From Akkermansia muciniphila (GTDB lineage Bacteria; Verrucomicrobiota; Verrucomicrobiia; Verrucomicrobiales; Akkermansiaceae), in NCBI GenBank assembly GCA_947624785.1, contig CANQLV010000005.1, forward strand, positions 124,001 through 188,000: 64,000 nucleotides of DNA, in the 5' to 3' direction. The notes under the pieces are model-generated. The model did no database searches and was not told where the DNA came from. It saw nothing but the letters and a program-made list of their open reading frames with translations. A program made the position numbers and the translations under genes. The stretch's first letter is position 1, and every line of letters starts with the position of its first letter. Positions 43,683 to 52,462 of this stretch are shown one piece after another.

Positions 43683-44866
43683 AACGTATATTCATAGCCA
43701 TTCAATACATGGAGCTGGGGGGCGCGGAACGCGCTCTGCTGGGGCTGCTGGATGCGCTGGACGCCTCCCGCTTCCGCGTGGACCTGTTCGTTTACCGCCA
43801 TTCCGGGGAGCTGATGCCGCTGATTCCGGACAAAGTCAACCTTCTGCCGGAACTGCCCGCCTACCGCGCGCTGTCCCGTCCGGTAAAGGACATCCTGAAG
43901 GAAGGAAGGCTGGGCATTGCCGCCGCGCGCCTGTGGGCCAAGTGGCGTTCCGCCCGTTTTGGAAAACGGCTGGAAGGCCGGGAAAACTACGCCGTCTTTG
44001 ACGATGCCGCCGCCGCCGTCTCCCCGTTTCTTCCTTCCCTGAAAAAGCTGGGCGTGTATGACTTGGCCATCAGTTTCCTGACGCCCCACCGCATTGTCCG
44101 GGACAAGGTGCTGGCCCGCAGGAAAATAGCGTGGATTCACACGGACTACTCCTCCATAGGAATCAATGTGGAGCGTGAATTGCCGGTTTGGCGCAGCTAT
44201 GACCGCATCATCTCCATTTCCCCCCAGGCCGGGAAGGGATTCCTGTCCCGCTTTCCGGAGCTGGAGGATAAGCTGGTGGAGCTGGAAAACATCGTTTCCC
44301 CGGAAGCGGTGAGGGAACAGGCCGCGCTGGAAGACGTTTCCACCGTGATGGAGGGGGCCCCGTGCCTGTGCACGGTAGGAAGGTTCTCCCGTGCCAAGGG
44401 AATGGACCGCGCCGTCAGGCTGGCCGCGCGCCTGGTGGGAATGGGGATGGAAAATCTGCGCTGGTACCTCATCGGCTACGGGGATGAAATGTCCCTGCGC
44501 CGTGAAATTGCCGCCTGCGGCATGCAGGAACACGTGGTCATTCTGGGTAAAAAGGCCAACCCCTACCCGTACATGGGCGCCTGCGGGCTGTATGTGCAGC
44601 CGTCCCGGTATGAGGGAAAGGCTGTAGCGGTGAGGGAGGCGCAGATATTGGGACGGCCCGTAGCCATTACAAACTTTCCGACCTCCGCCGGGCATCTGGA
44701 AGACGGCGTGGACGGAGTCATCATCCCCAATGACGAGGACGGCGCCGCGCTGGCCCTGTTCCGGCTGCTGAATGATGCCGGAAGGCTGGAACGGCTGTCC
44801 GCGGCATGCCGGAGCCGGGACTACGGCAACCGTGATGAAATCCTGAAACTGGAGGCATTGATCTGA
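43679..44866 (+). CDS. Family 4 glycosyltransferase
   Basis: A 395-residue GT-B transferase starting MKRIFIAIQYMELGGAERALLGLL. The donor domain contains TVGRFSRAKGMDRAV, WYLIGYGDEMSLRREI and QPSRYEGKAVAVREAQILGRPVA, with the Glu of the EGKAVAVREA motif expected to bind the sugar nucleotide. The ATG overlaps the flippase stop; an alternative ATG lies six bases upstream. One base separates it from the next GT4 gene. Substrate unknown. Confidence 0.92.
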   Translation: MKRIFIAIQYMELGGAERALLGLLDALDASRFRVDLFVYRHSGELMPLIPDKVNLLPELPAYRALSRPVKDILKEGRLGIAAARLWAKWRSARFGKRLEGRENYAVFDDAAAAVSPFLPSLKKLGVYDLAISFLTPHRIVRDKVLARRKIAWIHTDYSSIGINVERELPVWRSYDRIISISPQAGKGFLSRFPELEDKLVELENIVSPEAVREQAALEDVSTVMEGAPCLCTVGRFSRAKGMDRAVRLAARLVGMGMENLRWYLIGYGDEMSLRREIAACGMQEHVVILGKKANPYPYMGACGLYVQPSRYEGKAVAVREAQILGRPVAITNFPTSAGHLEDGVDGVIIPNDEDGAALALFRLLNDAGRLERLSAACRSRDYGNRDEILKLEALI

Positions 44867-44867
44867 C

Positions 44868-45983
44868 ATGGGAAGAAGGCTCTTGTACATCACCAATGGC
44901 ATCACCGGGGCGGGAGGGCTGGAACGGGTTCTCTCCGTCCGGACGCGCCTGCTTGCGGAACGGTACGGGGATGAAATTCACATCATGACGCTGAATGAGG
45001 AAGGGAAGGAGCCTTTTTATGATTTCTTCCCCGGCATCCATGTCCATGACGTGCGCATGCAGGGGCGTCCCGCCGCCCGGCTGAAGGCCTGGGTATATGG
45101 CATCCGGAAGACGGTGCGCGCCGTGGAACCGGATGTCATTGCCGTCTGCGACGACGGGTTCAAGGGCTTTTGGATGCCCCTCCTGCTGACGGGCTGCCGC
45201 TGTCCAATAGTGTATGAACGCCATGTTTCCCGGCTGATCCAGGCGGACGGACTGAAATCTTCCGCCGTCAGGAGCGTGGAATTTGCCATGATGCGCTTTC
45301 TGGGAAAACGCTTTTCCCGTTTTGTGGTGCTCACGCCCGGGAACAGGGAGGAATGGCCCATGGACAACGTGGAAGTTATTCCGAATCCCCTGCCGTTTTA
45401 TCCGCCGGTTCCCTCTTCCGGAGAGGCAAGGCGGGTGATTGCAGTCGGCAAGATTTCCCCCCAGAAAAACTACGGCGCCCTGCTGGAAGCCTGGAAAAAG
45501 GTGCATGGAATATTCCCTGACTGGAAGCTGGACTTGTTCGGCGCGGAGGCGGATGGCGGAAAACTGCGGGAAGAAATCCGCAGGGAAGGGCTGGAAGGCA
45601 GCTTTTTGCTGCATCCTCCCACGCGGGAAATCATGCAAGAGTATTTGGGTTCCTCCATCTGCGCGATGTCTTCCCGGTATGAGGGCTTCGGCATGATGCT
45701 GGCGGAGGCCATGGCGTGCGGAGTTCCGTGCGTGGCCTTTGACTGCCCCTGCGGTCCGGGAGACATCATCAGTCATGGGGAGGACGGCCTGCTGGTGCCG
45801 CCGGGGAACGTGGATGAACTGGCGGCCTCTTTGGAACTTCTGATGGGTGATGAAAAATTGTGCGCCTCCATGGCCGCGAAGGCCCGGGAAAACGTGAAGC
45901 GTTACGCGGCTGAAACGGTGACGGCCCGATGGGACGGCCTGTTCCGCCGCATGCTGGAAGAAGGAAAGGAGGGCATGCCATGA
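44868..45983 (+). CDS. Family 4 glycosyltransferase
   Basis: A 371-residue GT-B transferase that starts LLYITNGITGAGGLERVLSVR. The donor domain has AVGKISPQKNYGALLEAW and SSRYEGFGMMLAEAMACGVP followed by VAFDCPCGPGDIIS, a signature of the AmsD-like capsule GT4 subgroup shared with the gene at 49030. The start is one base after the preceding stop, and the end overlaps the next gene by four bases, indicating coupled translation. Confidence 0.92.
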   Translation: MGRRLLYITNGITGAGGLERVLSVRTRLLAERYGDEIHIMTLNEEGKEPFYDFFPGIHVHDVRMQGRPAARLKAWVYGIRKTVRAVEPDVIAVCDDGFKGFWMPLLLTGCRCPIVYERHVSRLIQADGLKSSAVRSVEFAMMRFLGKRFSRFVVLTPGNREEWPMDNVEVIPNPLPFYPPVPSSGEARRVIAVGKISPQKNYGALLEAWKKVHGIFPDWKLDLFGAEADGGKLREEIRREGLEGSFLLHPPTREIMQEYLGSSICAMSSRYEGFGMMLAEAMACGVPCVAFDCPCGPGDIISHGEDGLLVPPGNVDELAASLELLMGDEKLCASMAAKARENVKRYAAETVTARWDGLFRRMLEEGKEGMP

Positions 45984-47020
45984 TTTCCGTCATCGTTCCC
46001 GTTTACAACACGGAGGCCTATCTGCCCCGCTGCATGGAAAGCATCCTGAACCAGACGTACCGGGATCTTCAGGTCGTCTGCGTGAATGACGGTTCTACGG
46101 ACGGCAGCGGTAGGATTCTGGAAGAACTGAGCCGCCGGGACGACCGGGTACAGGTGGTATTCCGGCAGAACTCCGGATTGTCCGCCTCCCGCAATGCCGG
46201 GATGGAACTGGCGCAGGGGGAATACGTCATGTTTGTGGACGCGGACGACTGGCTGGACGAACACGCCTGCGCGGACGCCATGGAGGCCATGATGCGCCAT
46301 GATGCGGACGTCGTCTTCTGGAGCTACTGCCGGGAGTATGAAACGGCGTCCGCCCCGGTGCTGTTCTGGCCGGACGAACGGGTATTTGAAGGGGAATCCC
46401 TGGAATGGCTGAGGAACCGGCTTCTGGGGCCGTCAGGTTCCGAGCTTGGGCGGCCGGAACGGCTGGATTCCTACGGTACCGCTTGGGGAAAGCTCTACAG
46501 GGGCAGCCTCTTCCGGGAAGGGGAAGCCTCTTTTGTGGATACAGCCTTCATCGGTTCCGCGGAAGACGTGCTCTGCAACCTCTCCCTGTTTGGAGCCGCC
46601 CGCAGGGCGGTGTACATCCCCTCCACCTTCTACCATTACAGGAAGACGGCGGCGGGAGCCCTGACCAAGCGGTACAAGCCGGAATTGGTGGCCCAGTGGG
46701 AGGAACTCTTCCGCCGCATGGAACGGCACGTGCGGGAAACCGGAGCTTCCGCGGAGGCGGAACAGGCCCTGCGGAACCGCATGGCTCTTTCCGTCATCTT
46801 CCTGGGCCTGAACATCTGCGACGCTCCGGTTTCCTCCGTCCGGAAATGCCGTGCTCTTCATGAACTGCTGGAAAGGGACTGGTGCAGGGCGGCCGTGAAG
46901 GAACTGCCCGTGGCGTCTCTCCCCCCCCATTGGAAAGTGTTTTTCCTGACCGTGAAGCTGGGGTTTGTTCCCGGCTTGTACCTGCTTCTTCTGACCATTA
47001 AAAGAATTCTGGCAAAATGA
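45980..47020 (+). CDS. Family 2 glycosyltransferase
   Basis: A 346-residue GT-A transferase starting MISVIVPVYNTEAYLPRCME, with VNDGSTDGSGR and the FVDADDWLDEHA metal-binding motif. A good ribosome-binding site (AAGGAAAGGAGG) precedes the ATG at 45980, which overlaps the upstream TGA. A basic, hydrophobic C terminus (FVPGLYLLLLTIKRILAK) probably sits on the membrane near the lipid-linked acceptor. It overlaps the next gene by four bases. Confidence 0.92.
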   Translation: MISVIVPVYNTEAYLPRCMESILNQTYRDLQVVCVNDGSTDGSGRILEELSRRDDRVQVVFRQNSGLSASRNAGMELAQGEYVMFVDADDWLDEHACADAMEAMMRHDADVVFWSYCREYETASAPVLFWPDERVFEGESLEWLRNRLLGPSGSELGRPERLDSYGTAWGKLYRGSLFREGEASFVDTAFIGSAEDVLCNLSLFGAARRAVYIPSTFYHYRKTAAGALTKRYKPELVAQWEELFRRMERHVRETGASAEAEQALRNRMALSVIFLGLNICDAPVSSVRKCRALHELLERDWCRAAVKELPVASLPPHWKVFFLTVKLGFVPGLYLLLLTIKRILAK

Positions 47021-48135
47021 CCCCTCAACGAGTGCTCATGGTATTCACTATCATGAACCGCGGCGGCGCGGAAACGATGGTGATGAATTACTACCGCCAC
47101 ATTGACCGCGGCAGGCTCCAGTTTGATTTTCTGGTGCACCGGGAGACGCCCGGCATTTATGAAGAGGAAATCCGGGAACTGGGAGGGCGGATTTACAGGC
47201 TGCCGCCCATCACCCTGTCCGGGCTGGCGGGATATAGGGAAAAAATAGCGGCGTTCTTTGAGGAGCACCCGGAATACAGGCTGGTTCACGGCCACTGCTC
47301 CGAGCTGGGCTACTGGGTGTACCGGGAGGCGGCGGCGCGGAACATTCCCTTCATTGCGGCGCATGCCCACAGTTCCCCGCTGGGGATTGATAAAAACTCC
47401 CTGTCCCGCTTCGTGCTGAAGCTCCTCATGAGGCCGTACCTGACGCACCGATTTACGTGCAATGAATTGTGCGGACGCTGGCTTTTCGGCCGCAAAGGGG
47501 TGCGTGACGCCATCGTCGTCCGGAACGCCATTGACGCGGACAAATTCCGCTACTCTCCGGAAGTCCGGGAGCAGGTGCGGAAGGAAATGGGCTGGGAAGG
47601 CAAACTGGTGGTGGGCCACATCGGCAACTTTTCCTGGCCCAAGAATCATGAATTCCTGCTGCGCGTGTTTCATGCCCTGCTGGCGGTCAGGCCGGACGCC
47701 CTGCTGGCGCTGGCGGGAAGCGGCGGGGAAGGGGAGGAAAAGATACGGAGAGAAGCGCAGCGCCCGGAATGGGGCGGAAAAATCCGCCTGCTGGGCGGCA
47801 GGGATGACGTGGCCGCTTTGGTGCAGGGCATGGACGTTTTTGTCTTTCCCTCCTGGTTTGAAGGCTTCGGGATAGCGATGCTGGAAGCGCAGGCGGCGGG
47901 GCTGCCCGTGGTGGCGTCCGACCGGGTGCCGGAGGACGGTGCGGTGGTTCCGGGCCATGTGAACTTCCTGTCCCTGAAGGAAGCTCCCTCCGCATGGGCG
48001 CGGAAGATCGCGGAATTGGCGGATGGCTGGCAGCGGACGGATACCTCCGCCGTCATTCGGAGGGCCGGGCTGGACATCGTCCAAAATGCGGAAAAACTTC
48101 AGGAACTGTACCTGTCACAGGGAGGCGAATCATGA
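47017..48135 (+). CDS. Family 4 glycosyltransferase
   Basis: A 372-residue GT-B transferase. It starts VLMVFTIMNRGGAETMVMNYYRHI, with the AHAHSSPLGIDKN segment characteristic of EpsF-like enzymes. The donor domain has GHIGNFSWPKNHEFLLRVF, LLGGRDDVAALVQGMDVFVFPSWFEGFGI and a downstream conserved Glu. EpsF-like enzymes of Gram-positive exopolysaccharide loci are the nearest analogy. Both ends overlap neighbouring genes (ATGA). Confidence 0.92.
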   Translation: MTPQRVLMVFTIMNRGGAETMVMNYYRHIDRGRLQFDFLVHRETPGIYEEEIRELGGRIYRLPPITLSGLAGYREKIAAFFEEHPEYRLVHGHCSELGYWVYREAAARNIPFIAAHAHSSPLGIDKNSLSRFVLKLLMRPYLTHRFTCNELCGRWLFGRKGVRDAIVVRNAIDADKFRYSPEVREQVRKEMGWEGKLVVGHIGNFSWPKNHEFLLRVFHALLAVRPDALLALAGSGGEGEEKIRREAQRPEWGGKIRLLGGRDDVAALVQGMDVFVFPSWFEGFGIAMLEAQAAGLPVVASDRVPEDGAVVPGHVNFLSLKEAPSAWARKIAELADGWQRTDTSAVIRRAGLDIVQNAEKLQELYLSQGGES

Positions 48136-49022
48136 AACCGCTGCTGACCGTTTTTACGCCTGCATTCAACAGGGCGGACTGCCTGCGCCGTTGTTATGAA
48201 AGCCTGCGGCGGCAGACCTGCCGCGAGTTTATCTGGCTGGTGGTGGACGACGGCTCTTCCGACGGCACCGGAGAGCTGGTGCGGGGATGGATGAAGGAGG
48301 GGGAGCTGGAAATACGCTACCACTATCAGGAAAACGGCGGCATGCATACGGCCCACAATGCGGCCTATGAGCTGGTGGAGACGGAATTGAATGTCTGCCT
48401 GGATTCCGACGACCGGATGCCGGAAGACGCCGTGGCCTCCATCCTGGAATTCTGGGAACGCCACGGGAACGACCGTGTGGCCGGGCTGGTAGGGCTGGAT
48501 GCGGACGTGGAGACGGGGGAACTGATCGGCACCGCATTTGAAGCGGATGCACGGGAAACGACATTGACCGGGTTTTACGCGGCGGGAGGCCGGGGGGACA
48601 AGAAACTGGTGTACCGGACGGCCTTGATGAAACAGCTGCCGCCGTATCCCGTCTTTCCCGGTGAAAAATACGTGGGGCTTGGTTATAAGTACATGCTGGC
48701 GGATCGCATCGCTCCGTTGCTGACCATGAACAAGGTGCTTTGCCTGGTGGAATACAGGGAGGACGGTTCCTCCAGAAACATGTTCCGTCAATATGTGCTC
48801 AATCCCAGGGGATTCGCCTTCCTGCGGAAGGAGGGCATGCAATATCAGCCTTCAAGGTTCCGCCGCTTTCTGGAAGCGGCGCATTACGTATCCGCCTCCC
48901 TGCTGGCCCGCAATCCGCGTTTTCTGCAGGAATCCCCTCGGCCGTGGTTGACGCTGGCAGCAGTGCCCTTGGGCGCGGCTTTAATGGTCCTTATCATCGT
49001 CAAAAATAAAAGAAAGGGATAA
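48132..49022 (+). CDS. Family 2 glycosyltransferase
   Basis: A 296-residue GT-A transferase starting MKPLLTVFTPAFNRADCLRR, with VVDDGSSDGTGE and the LDSDDRMPEDAV metal-binding segment. A hydrophobic helix with a basic tail (ALMVLIIVKNKRKG) at the C terminus should hold it at the inner membrane. The ATG at 48132 overlaps the preceding stop; longer frames begin inside the previous gene and are not credible. Seven bases separate it from the next gene. Confidence 0.92.
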   Translation: MKPLLTVFTPAFNRADCLRRCYESLRRQTCREFIWLVVDDGSSDGTGELVRGWMKEGELEIRYHYQENGGMHTAHNAAYELVETELNVCLDSDDRMPEDAVASILEFWERHGNDRVAGLVGLDADVETGELIGTAFEADARETTLTGFYAAGGRGDKKLVYRTALMKQLPPYPVFPGEKYVGLGYKYMLADRIAPLLTMNKVLCLVEYREDGSSRNMFRQYVLNPRGFAFLRKEGMQYQPSRFRRFLEAAHYVSASLLARNPRFLQESPRPWLTLAAVPLGAALMVLIIVKNKRKG

Positions 49023-49029
49023 CCGGAAG

Positions 49030-50190
49030 ATGAAGATTGCCTATGTACTGGATGATCTGGACGCGGCAGGCGGCATTCAGGCCGTGACGCGCGCCAAGGC
49101 CGCCGCTCTGGCCGCCGTTCCCGGCAATGAAGTGACGCTGGTGACGGCCAACGATTCCCGTCAGACCGCTTCCTCCCTGCCTTTCGGCGTGAAGGTGGTC
49201 CATCTGGGGATCAACTACTATGAAGACGATTGGAAGGGCTTCCTGTATGTGCTGAAAGGAATTCTCGTCCGGCGCAGGAGGCATGCGAAAGCTCTGCGGA
49301 AAGTTCTTGACGAACTGCGCCCGGACATCGTCGTGTCCGTAGGGCAGTCGGAAAAATTCATGATTCCGCGCCTGTCACGCGGCAAGCCGTGGAAAACCGT
49401 GCGCGAATTCCATTACTCCGGAACGTACCGGAAGGATTACGCCCGTCTCCAGGGGGGATGGAGGGCGCGCGCGGTGGCCGCCGTCTCCGACTTCTATGAA
49501 TTCGGCCTCGGGAGGGGAACTTATGACGCCACGGTGGTGCTTACTGGGCAGGACCGGGAAGAAAACTGGAAGGGAAGGAAAGGGGTCCATGTCATTCCCA
49601 ATCCATGCGTGTGGAGTCCGGAAAAGGCTTCTTCTCTCGATCAGCCGCGTGTGGTGGCCATAGGGCGACTGGTTCCGGTAAAGGGATTCGACCTTCTGAT
49701 ACGCGCTTGGGAAAAGGTGGCTGCCGTCCATCCGGACTGGGAACTGGAAATCTGGGGAGACGGGCCGGAACGTGAACCGCTGGGGCGCTTGATCCGGGAA
49801 AAAGGGCTGGAAGGAAAGGTTTTGTTGCGCGGAGCTACGGCCGATGTCCGGGAAAAACTGCTGCAATCCTCCATGCTGGTCTTTTCCTCCCTCTTTGAAG
49901 GATTCGGCATGGTGCTGGTGGAGGCTATGGCGTGCGGCGTGCCGTGCGTGGCCTTTGAATGCCCGTGCGGGCCGCGGGATGTCATTTCCCCGGAAAAGGA
50001 CGGCCTGCTGGTGCCCCCCGGAAACACGGAGGAACTGGCGCGCGCCATCATCCGGCTGGTGGAGCATCCGGAAGAGAGAAGCCGCATGGGGGAAGCCGCG
50101 CGGCGGAAAGCGGCTCGTTATGCGCTGGATTCCGTCTGCTCCGCCTGGATGGACCTCTTCCATGAATTAAACACCTCTGCAACACACTAA
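49030..50190 (+). CDS. Family 4 glycosyltransferase
   Basis: A 386-residue GT-B transferase starting MKIAYVLDDLDAAGGIQAVTR. The donor domain shows AIGRLVPVKGFDLLIRAWEKV, EIWGDGPEREPLGRLI and FSSLFEGFGMVLVEAMACGV followed by AFECPCGPRDVIS. The last stretch is nearly the same as in the gene at 44868, so these two belong to one subgroup. A ribosome-binding site (AAGGGATAACCGGAAG) lies just upstream. A 17-base gap precedes the last operon gene. Confidence 0.92.
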   Translation: MKIAYVLDDLDAAGGIQAVTRAKAAALAAVPGNEVTLVTANDSRQTASSLPFGVKVVHLGINYYEDDWKGFLYVLKGILVRRRRHAKALRKVLDELRPDIVVSVGQSEKFMIPRLSRGKPWKTVREFHYSGTYRKDYARLQGGWRARAVAAVSDFYEFGLGRGTYDATVVLTGQDREENWKGRKGVHVIPNPCVWSPEKASSLDQPRVVAIGRLVPVKGFDLLIRAWEKVAAVHPDWELEIWGDGPEREPLGRLIREKGLEGKVLLRGATADVREKLLQSSMLVFSSLFEGFGMVLVEAMACGVPCVAFECPCGPRDVISPEKDGLLVPPGNTEELARAIIRLVEHPEERSRMGEAARRKAARYALDSVCSAWMDLFHELNTSATH

Positions 50191-50207
50191 CCTTTATATT
50201 CAAGACC

Positions 50208-51275
50208 ATGCCTCTCGTTTCCATCATCATTCCCTGCTACAACGTAGCCCCCTTCATGAAAAAATGCCTGGATGCCGTCTGCGCGCAGACGCTCCGGGAC
50301 ATTGAAATCATCTGCATCAATGACGGATCCAGGGACGGAACATTGGACATCTTGCGGGAATACGAAGCCGGAGATGAACGTTTTATCGTCATTGACCAGC
50401 CCAACGCGGGCGTGGCGGCGGCGCGGAATGCCGGGCTGGATGCCGCTTCCGGGGAATACATCGGCTTTGTGGACCCGGACGACTGCATTTCCCCCGTCAT
50501 GTTCCAGCGCCTTCATCTGGCGGCGGAGGAGTACCGGGCGGATATTGTCTGCATGGGCGCCACGATTGTGGGGGACATGCCTCTTTCCGTCCGCTGGAGC
50601 ATGCTCAACGGGCTGCAATGCCCGGAATGGCATTGTGACCATTACGACTTTGCGACGATGGGGCCGTTCAGCGAGCTGTGCTGGGACAAGCTGTACCGGG
50701 CGGAATTTCTGAAGAAAACGGGTCTCCGTTTCCGGGCGGGAATGCGGCAGGGCAGTGACGCCCTCTTCAACAACCTGCTCCAGCCCTATGTGAAGAGGAT
50801 CGTGAAAATACCGGACTGCCTGTACATCTACCGTCCTACGCGGCCGGACTCCCTGGTGAACGTATACAAGGCCCCGGACAAGAAAGGCTCCGGCTTTTAC
50901 CCGGCTCTGGAACGCATTGACCTGATTGCGGAGGCCTACCGGGAACAGGGTGTTCTGGAAAAAGCCAGGATCACGGTGCTGAACTGGCTGAACGGCAGCA
51001 TCCAGCTCTTTTCCTCCAACCTGCTGAACCAGACGGCGCGGGAAAAAAAGGAAGCCCTGGACGCCGTGAGGGCGCTGCTGGACAAGTATGGATGGCGTGA
51101 ATTTGCCCGGTCCCCGGAATCGCCCTTCCGCCTGCTGAAACACATTGCTAAGGGAAACGACCTCCGCGTGCGGTGCGCGCTGTTCGGCATCTACCGCGTC
51201 CTGCATTCCCGCATGGGAACAAAGCTGGTGGACCTGTGCACCCGCATCATCAACCTGCGCGGAAGCGCCCGGTGA
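50208..51275 (+). CDS. Family 2 glycosyltransferase
   Basis: A 355-residue GT-A transferase starting MPLVSIIIPCYNVAPFMKKC, with INDGSRDGTLD and FVDPDDCISP, where the usual second acidic residue of the metal motif is preceded by Pro. The C-terminal half is helical. It is the last gene of the operon and converges on the protease gene 16 bases away; a short stem at about 51282-51297 between them may act as a weak terminator. Confidence 0.92.
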   Translation: MPLVSIIIPCYNVAPFMKKCLDAVCAQTLRDIEIICINDGSRDGTLDILREYEAGDERFIVIDQPNAGVAAARNAGLDAASGEYIGFVDPDDCISPVMFQRLHLAAEEYRADIVCMGATIVGDMPLSVRWSMLNGLQCPEWHCDHYDFATMGPFSELCWDKLYRAEFLKKTGLRFRAGMRQGSDALFNNLLQPYVKRIVKIPDCLYIYRPTRPDSLVNVYKAPDKKGSGFYPALERIDLIAEAYREQGVLEKARITVLNWLNGSIQLFSSNLLNQTAREKKEALDAVRALLDKYGWREFARSPESPFRLLKHIAKGNDLRVRCALFGIYRVLHSRMGTKLVDLCTRIINLRGSAR

Positions 51276-51291
51276 AGAAGCCGGGAGGGGC

Positions 51292-52254
51292 TTATTTACC
51301 GGAGGAAAGGTTTGCTTCCGGTTTGGGCTTGAGCAGGCAGTCGTAAAACGGGGTATAAAGCAGGTTGTTGGGAATCAGGTAGATATATCCTTCCCTGGAA
51401 TCATAGACCATATTGAACCGTTTCAGCAGGTTATTGCCCATAACGCCGTCCATTTCCGCGCTGCTCTGGGTGCCTCCCGTGACGGTGGAAAAAGCGCCGG
51501 GAATGAGGGGAAGCTTGCAGTCGCCGAGTTGAATACTGTCGAAAAGGACGTTTTCCAGAACTCCGGTATTGGGGTCCGAGCTGGAAATGCGGGAAATGGA
51601 AAACGGAGTCTGGCTTCCCAGCAAATGATGTTTTTTCACGAAGGGGGTGTTCAGGTCCAGAACACGGTCGGAGCCGGTATCCACGGATAAGCGGAGCTGG
51701 TGGGTTTTCCCGTTGACCGTCACCTGTCCGGGGACGACGGGAATTCCCATTACGTATTCAATCTTCAGGCGGATGGCGTGGGGAGGGGGAGTATAGGAAC
51801 CGTGCGGGTACAGGTAAATTTTCCGGTCCGTGTAATTCACCTCCGTGACCTGCTGTTGGATAAACCACAGCCCCAGCACGCCGTCCCACTGGTCCGGCGA
51901 GTAGGGAATGGCAATAAAGGGGACATGCTCCATGGATTGCCCGCCGATGGAAAATTTGTTTTCCGTGCTTTTGCGGACTTCTCCGGACCCCGTAGCGCCG
52001 TGGTTGACGACGGTTTCATTGAACTCCATGGGAATTCCCTTCAGGGAATTGGTGCTGATGACCATGGCGGTAGCCCCCGTATCAAAAAGGAAACGCAGGG
52101 GATGGCTGCCGTTGACGCGCCCGTTCACGTAAATGCGGCTGGCAGTGCCCAGTTCAAAGGGAATGCTTGCAGCAGGAGTATTTTCGCCTGACACCGGAAG
52201 AGTGCACGCCATTAAAATGAAAAAAAATGTCAGGATTTTTCCCATGTATTTCAT
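51292..52254 (-). CDS. Exported retropepsin-like aspartic protease with two DTG motifs
   Basis: A protein of about 320 residues from the ATG at 52254 (52287 and 52245 are alternatives). The signal peptide (MGKILTFFFILMACTLPVSG) may end in a lipoprotein cysteine, but the box is not standard. Two retropepsin-type active-site motifs occur in one chain: FLFDTGATAM (Asp58) and LSVDTGSDRV (Asp192), each at the start of a similar beta domain. Most bacterial retropepsins have one motif and dimerise; a single chain with two is closer to a pseudodimer. Substrate unknown. It is transcribed toward the end of the polysaccharide operon but is not part of it. Confidence 0.82.
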   Translation of the reverse strand: MKYMGKILTFFFILMACTLPVSGENTPAASIPFELGTASRIYVNGRVNGSHPLRFLFDTGATAMVISTNSLKGIPMEFNETVVNHGATGSGEVRKSTENKFSIGGQSMEHVPFIAIPYSPDQWDGVLGLWFIQQQVTEVNYTDRKIYLYPHGSYTPPPHAIRLKIEYVMGIPVVPGQVTVNGKTHQLRLSVDTGSDRVLDLNTPFVKKHHLLGSQTPFSISRISSSDPNTGVLENVLFDSIQLGDCKLPLIPGAFSTVTGGTQSSAEMDGVMGNNLLKRFNMVYDSREGYIYLIPNNLLYTPFYDCLLKPKPEANLSSGK

Positions 52255-52462
52255 TTTCCCGAATGGGCAGTTGTTCAATTTTTCCAAGAGGATATGAAGA
52301 ACGGCATTCCGGGATGCCTGTATATCCTCCGGTGCGCGCCGCTTATAGCAAATGCGCTATGAGGCAACAATGTAAAATCATTTTAAATGCTAAAAACTTC
52401 AGAAGGATGTTTCTATTTGGCCGGGATGTCTTGGATAAGGCAGGTTGATCAAAAGAAGCATA

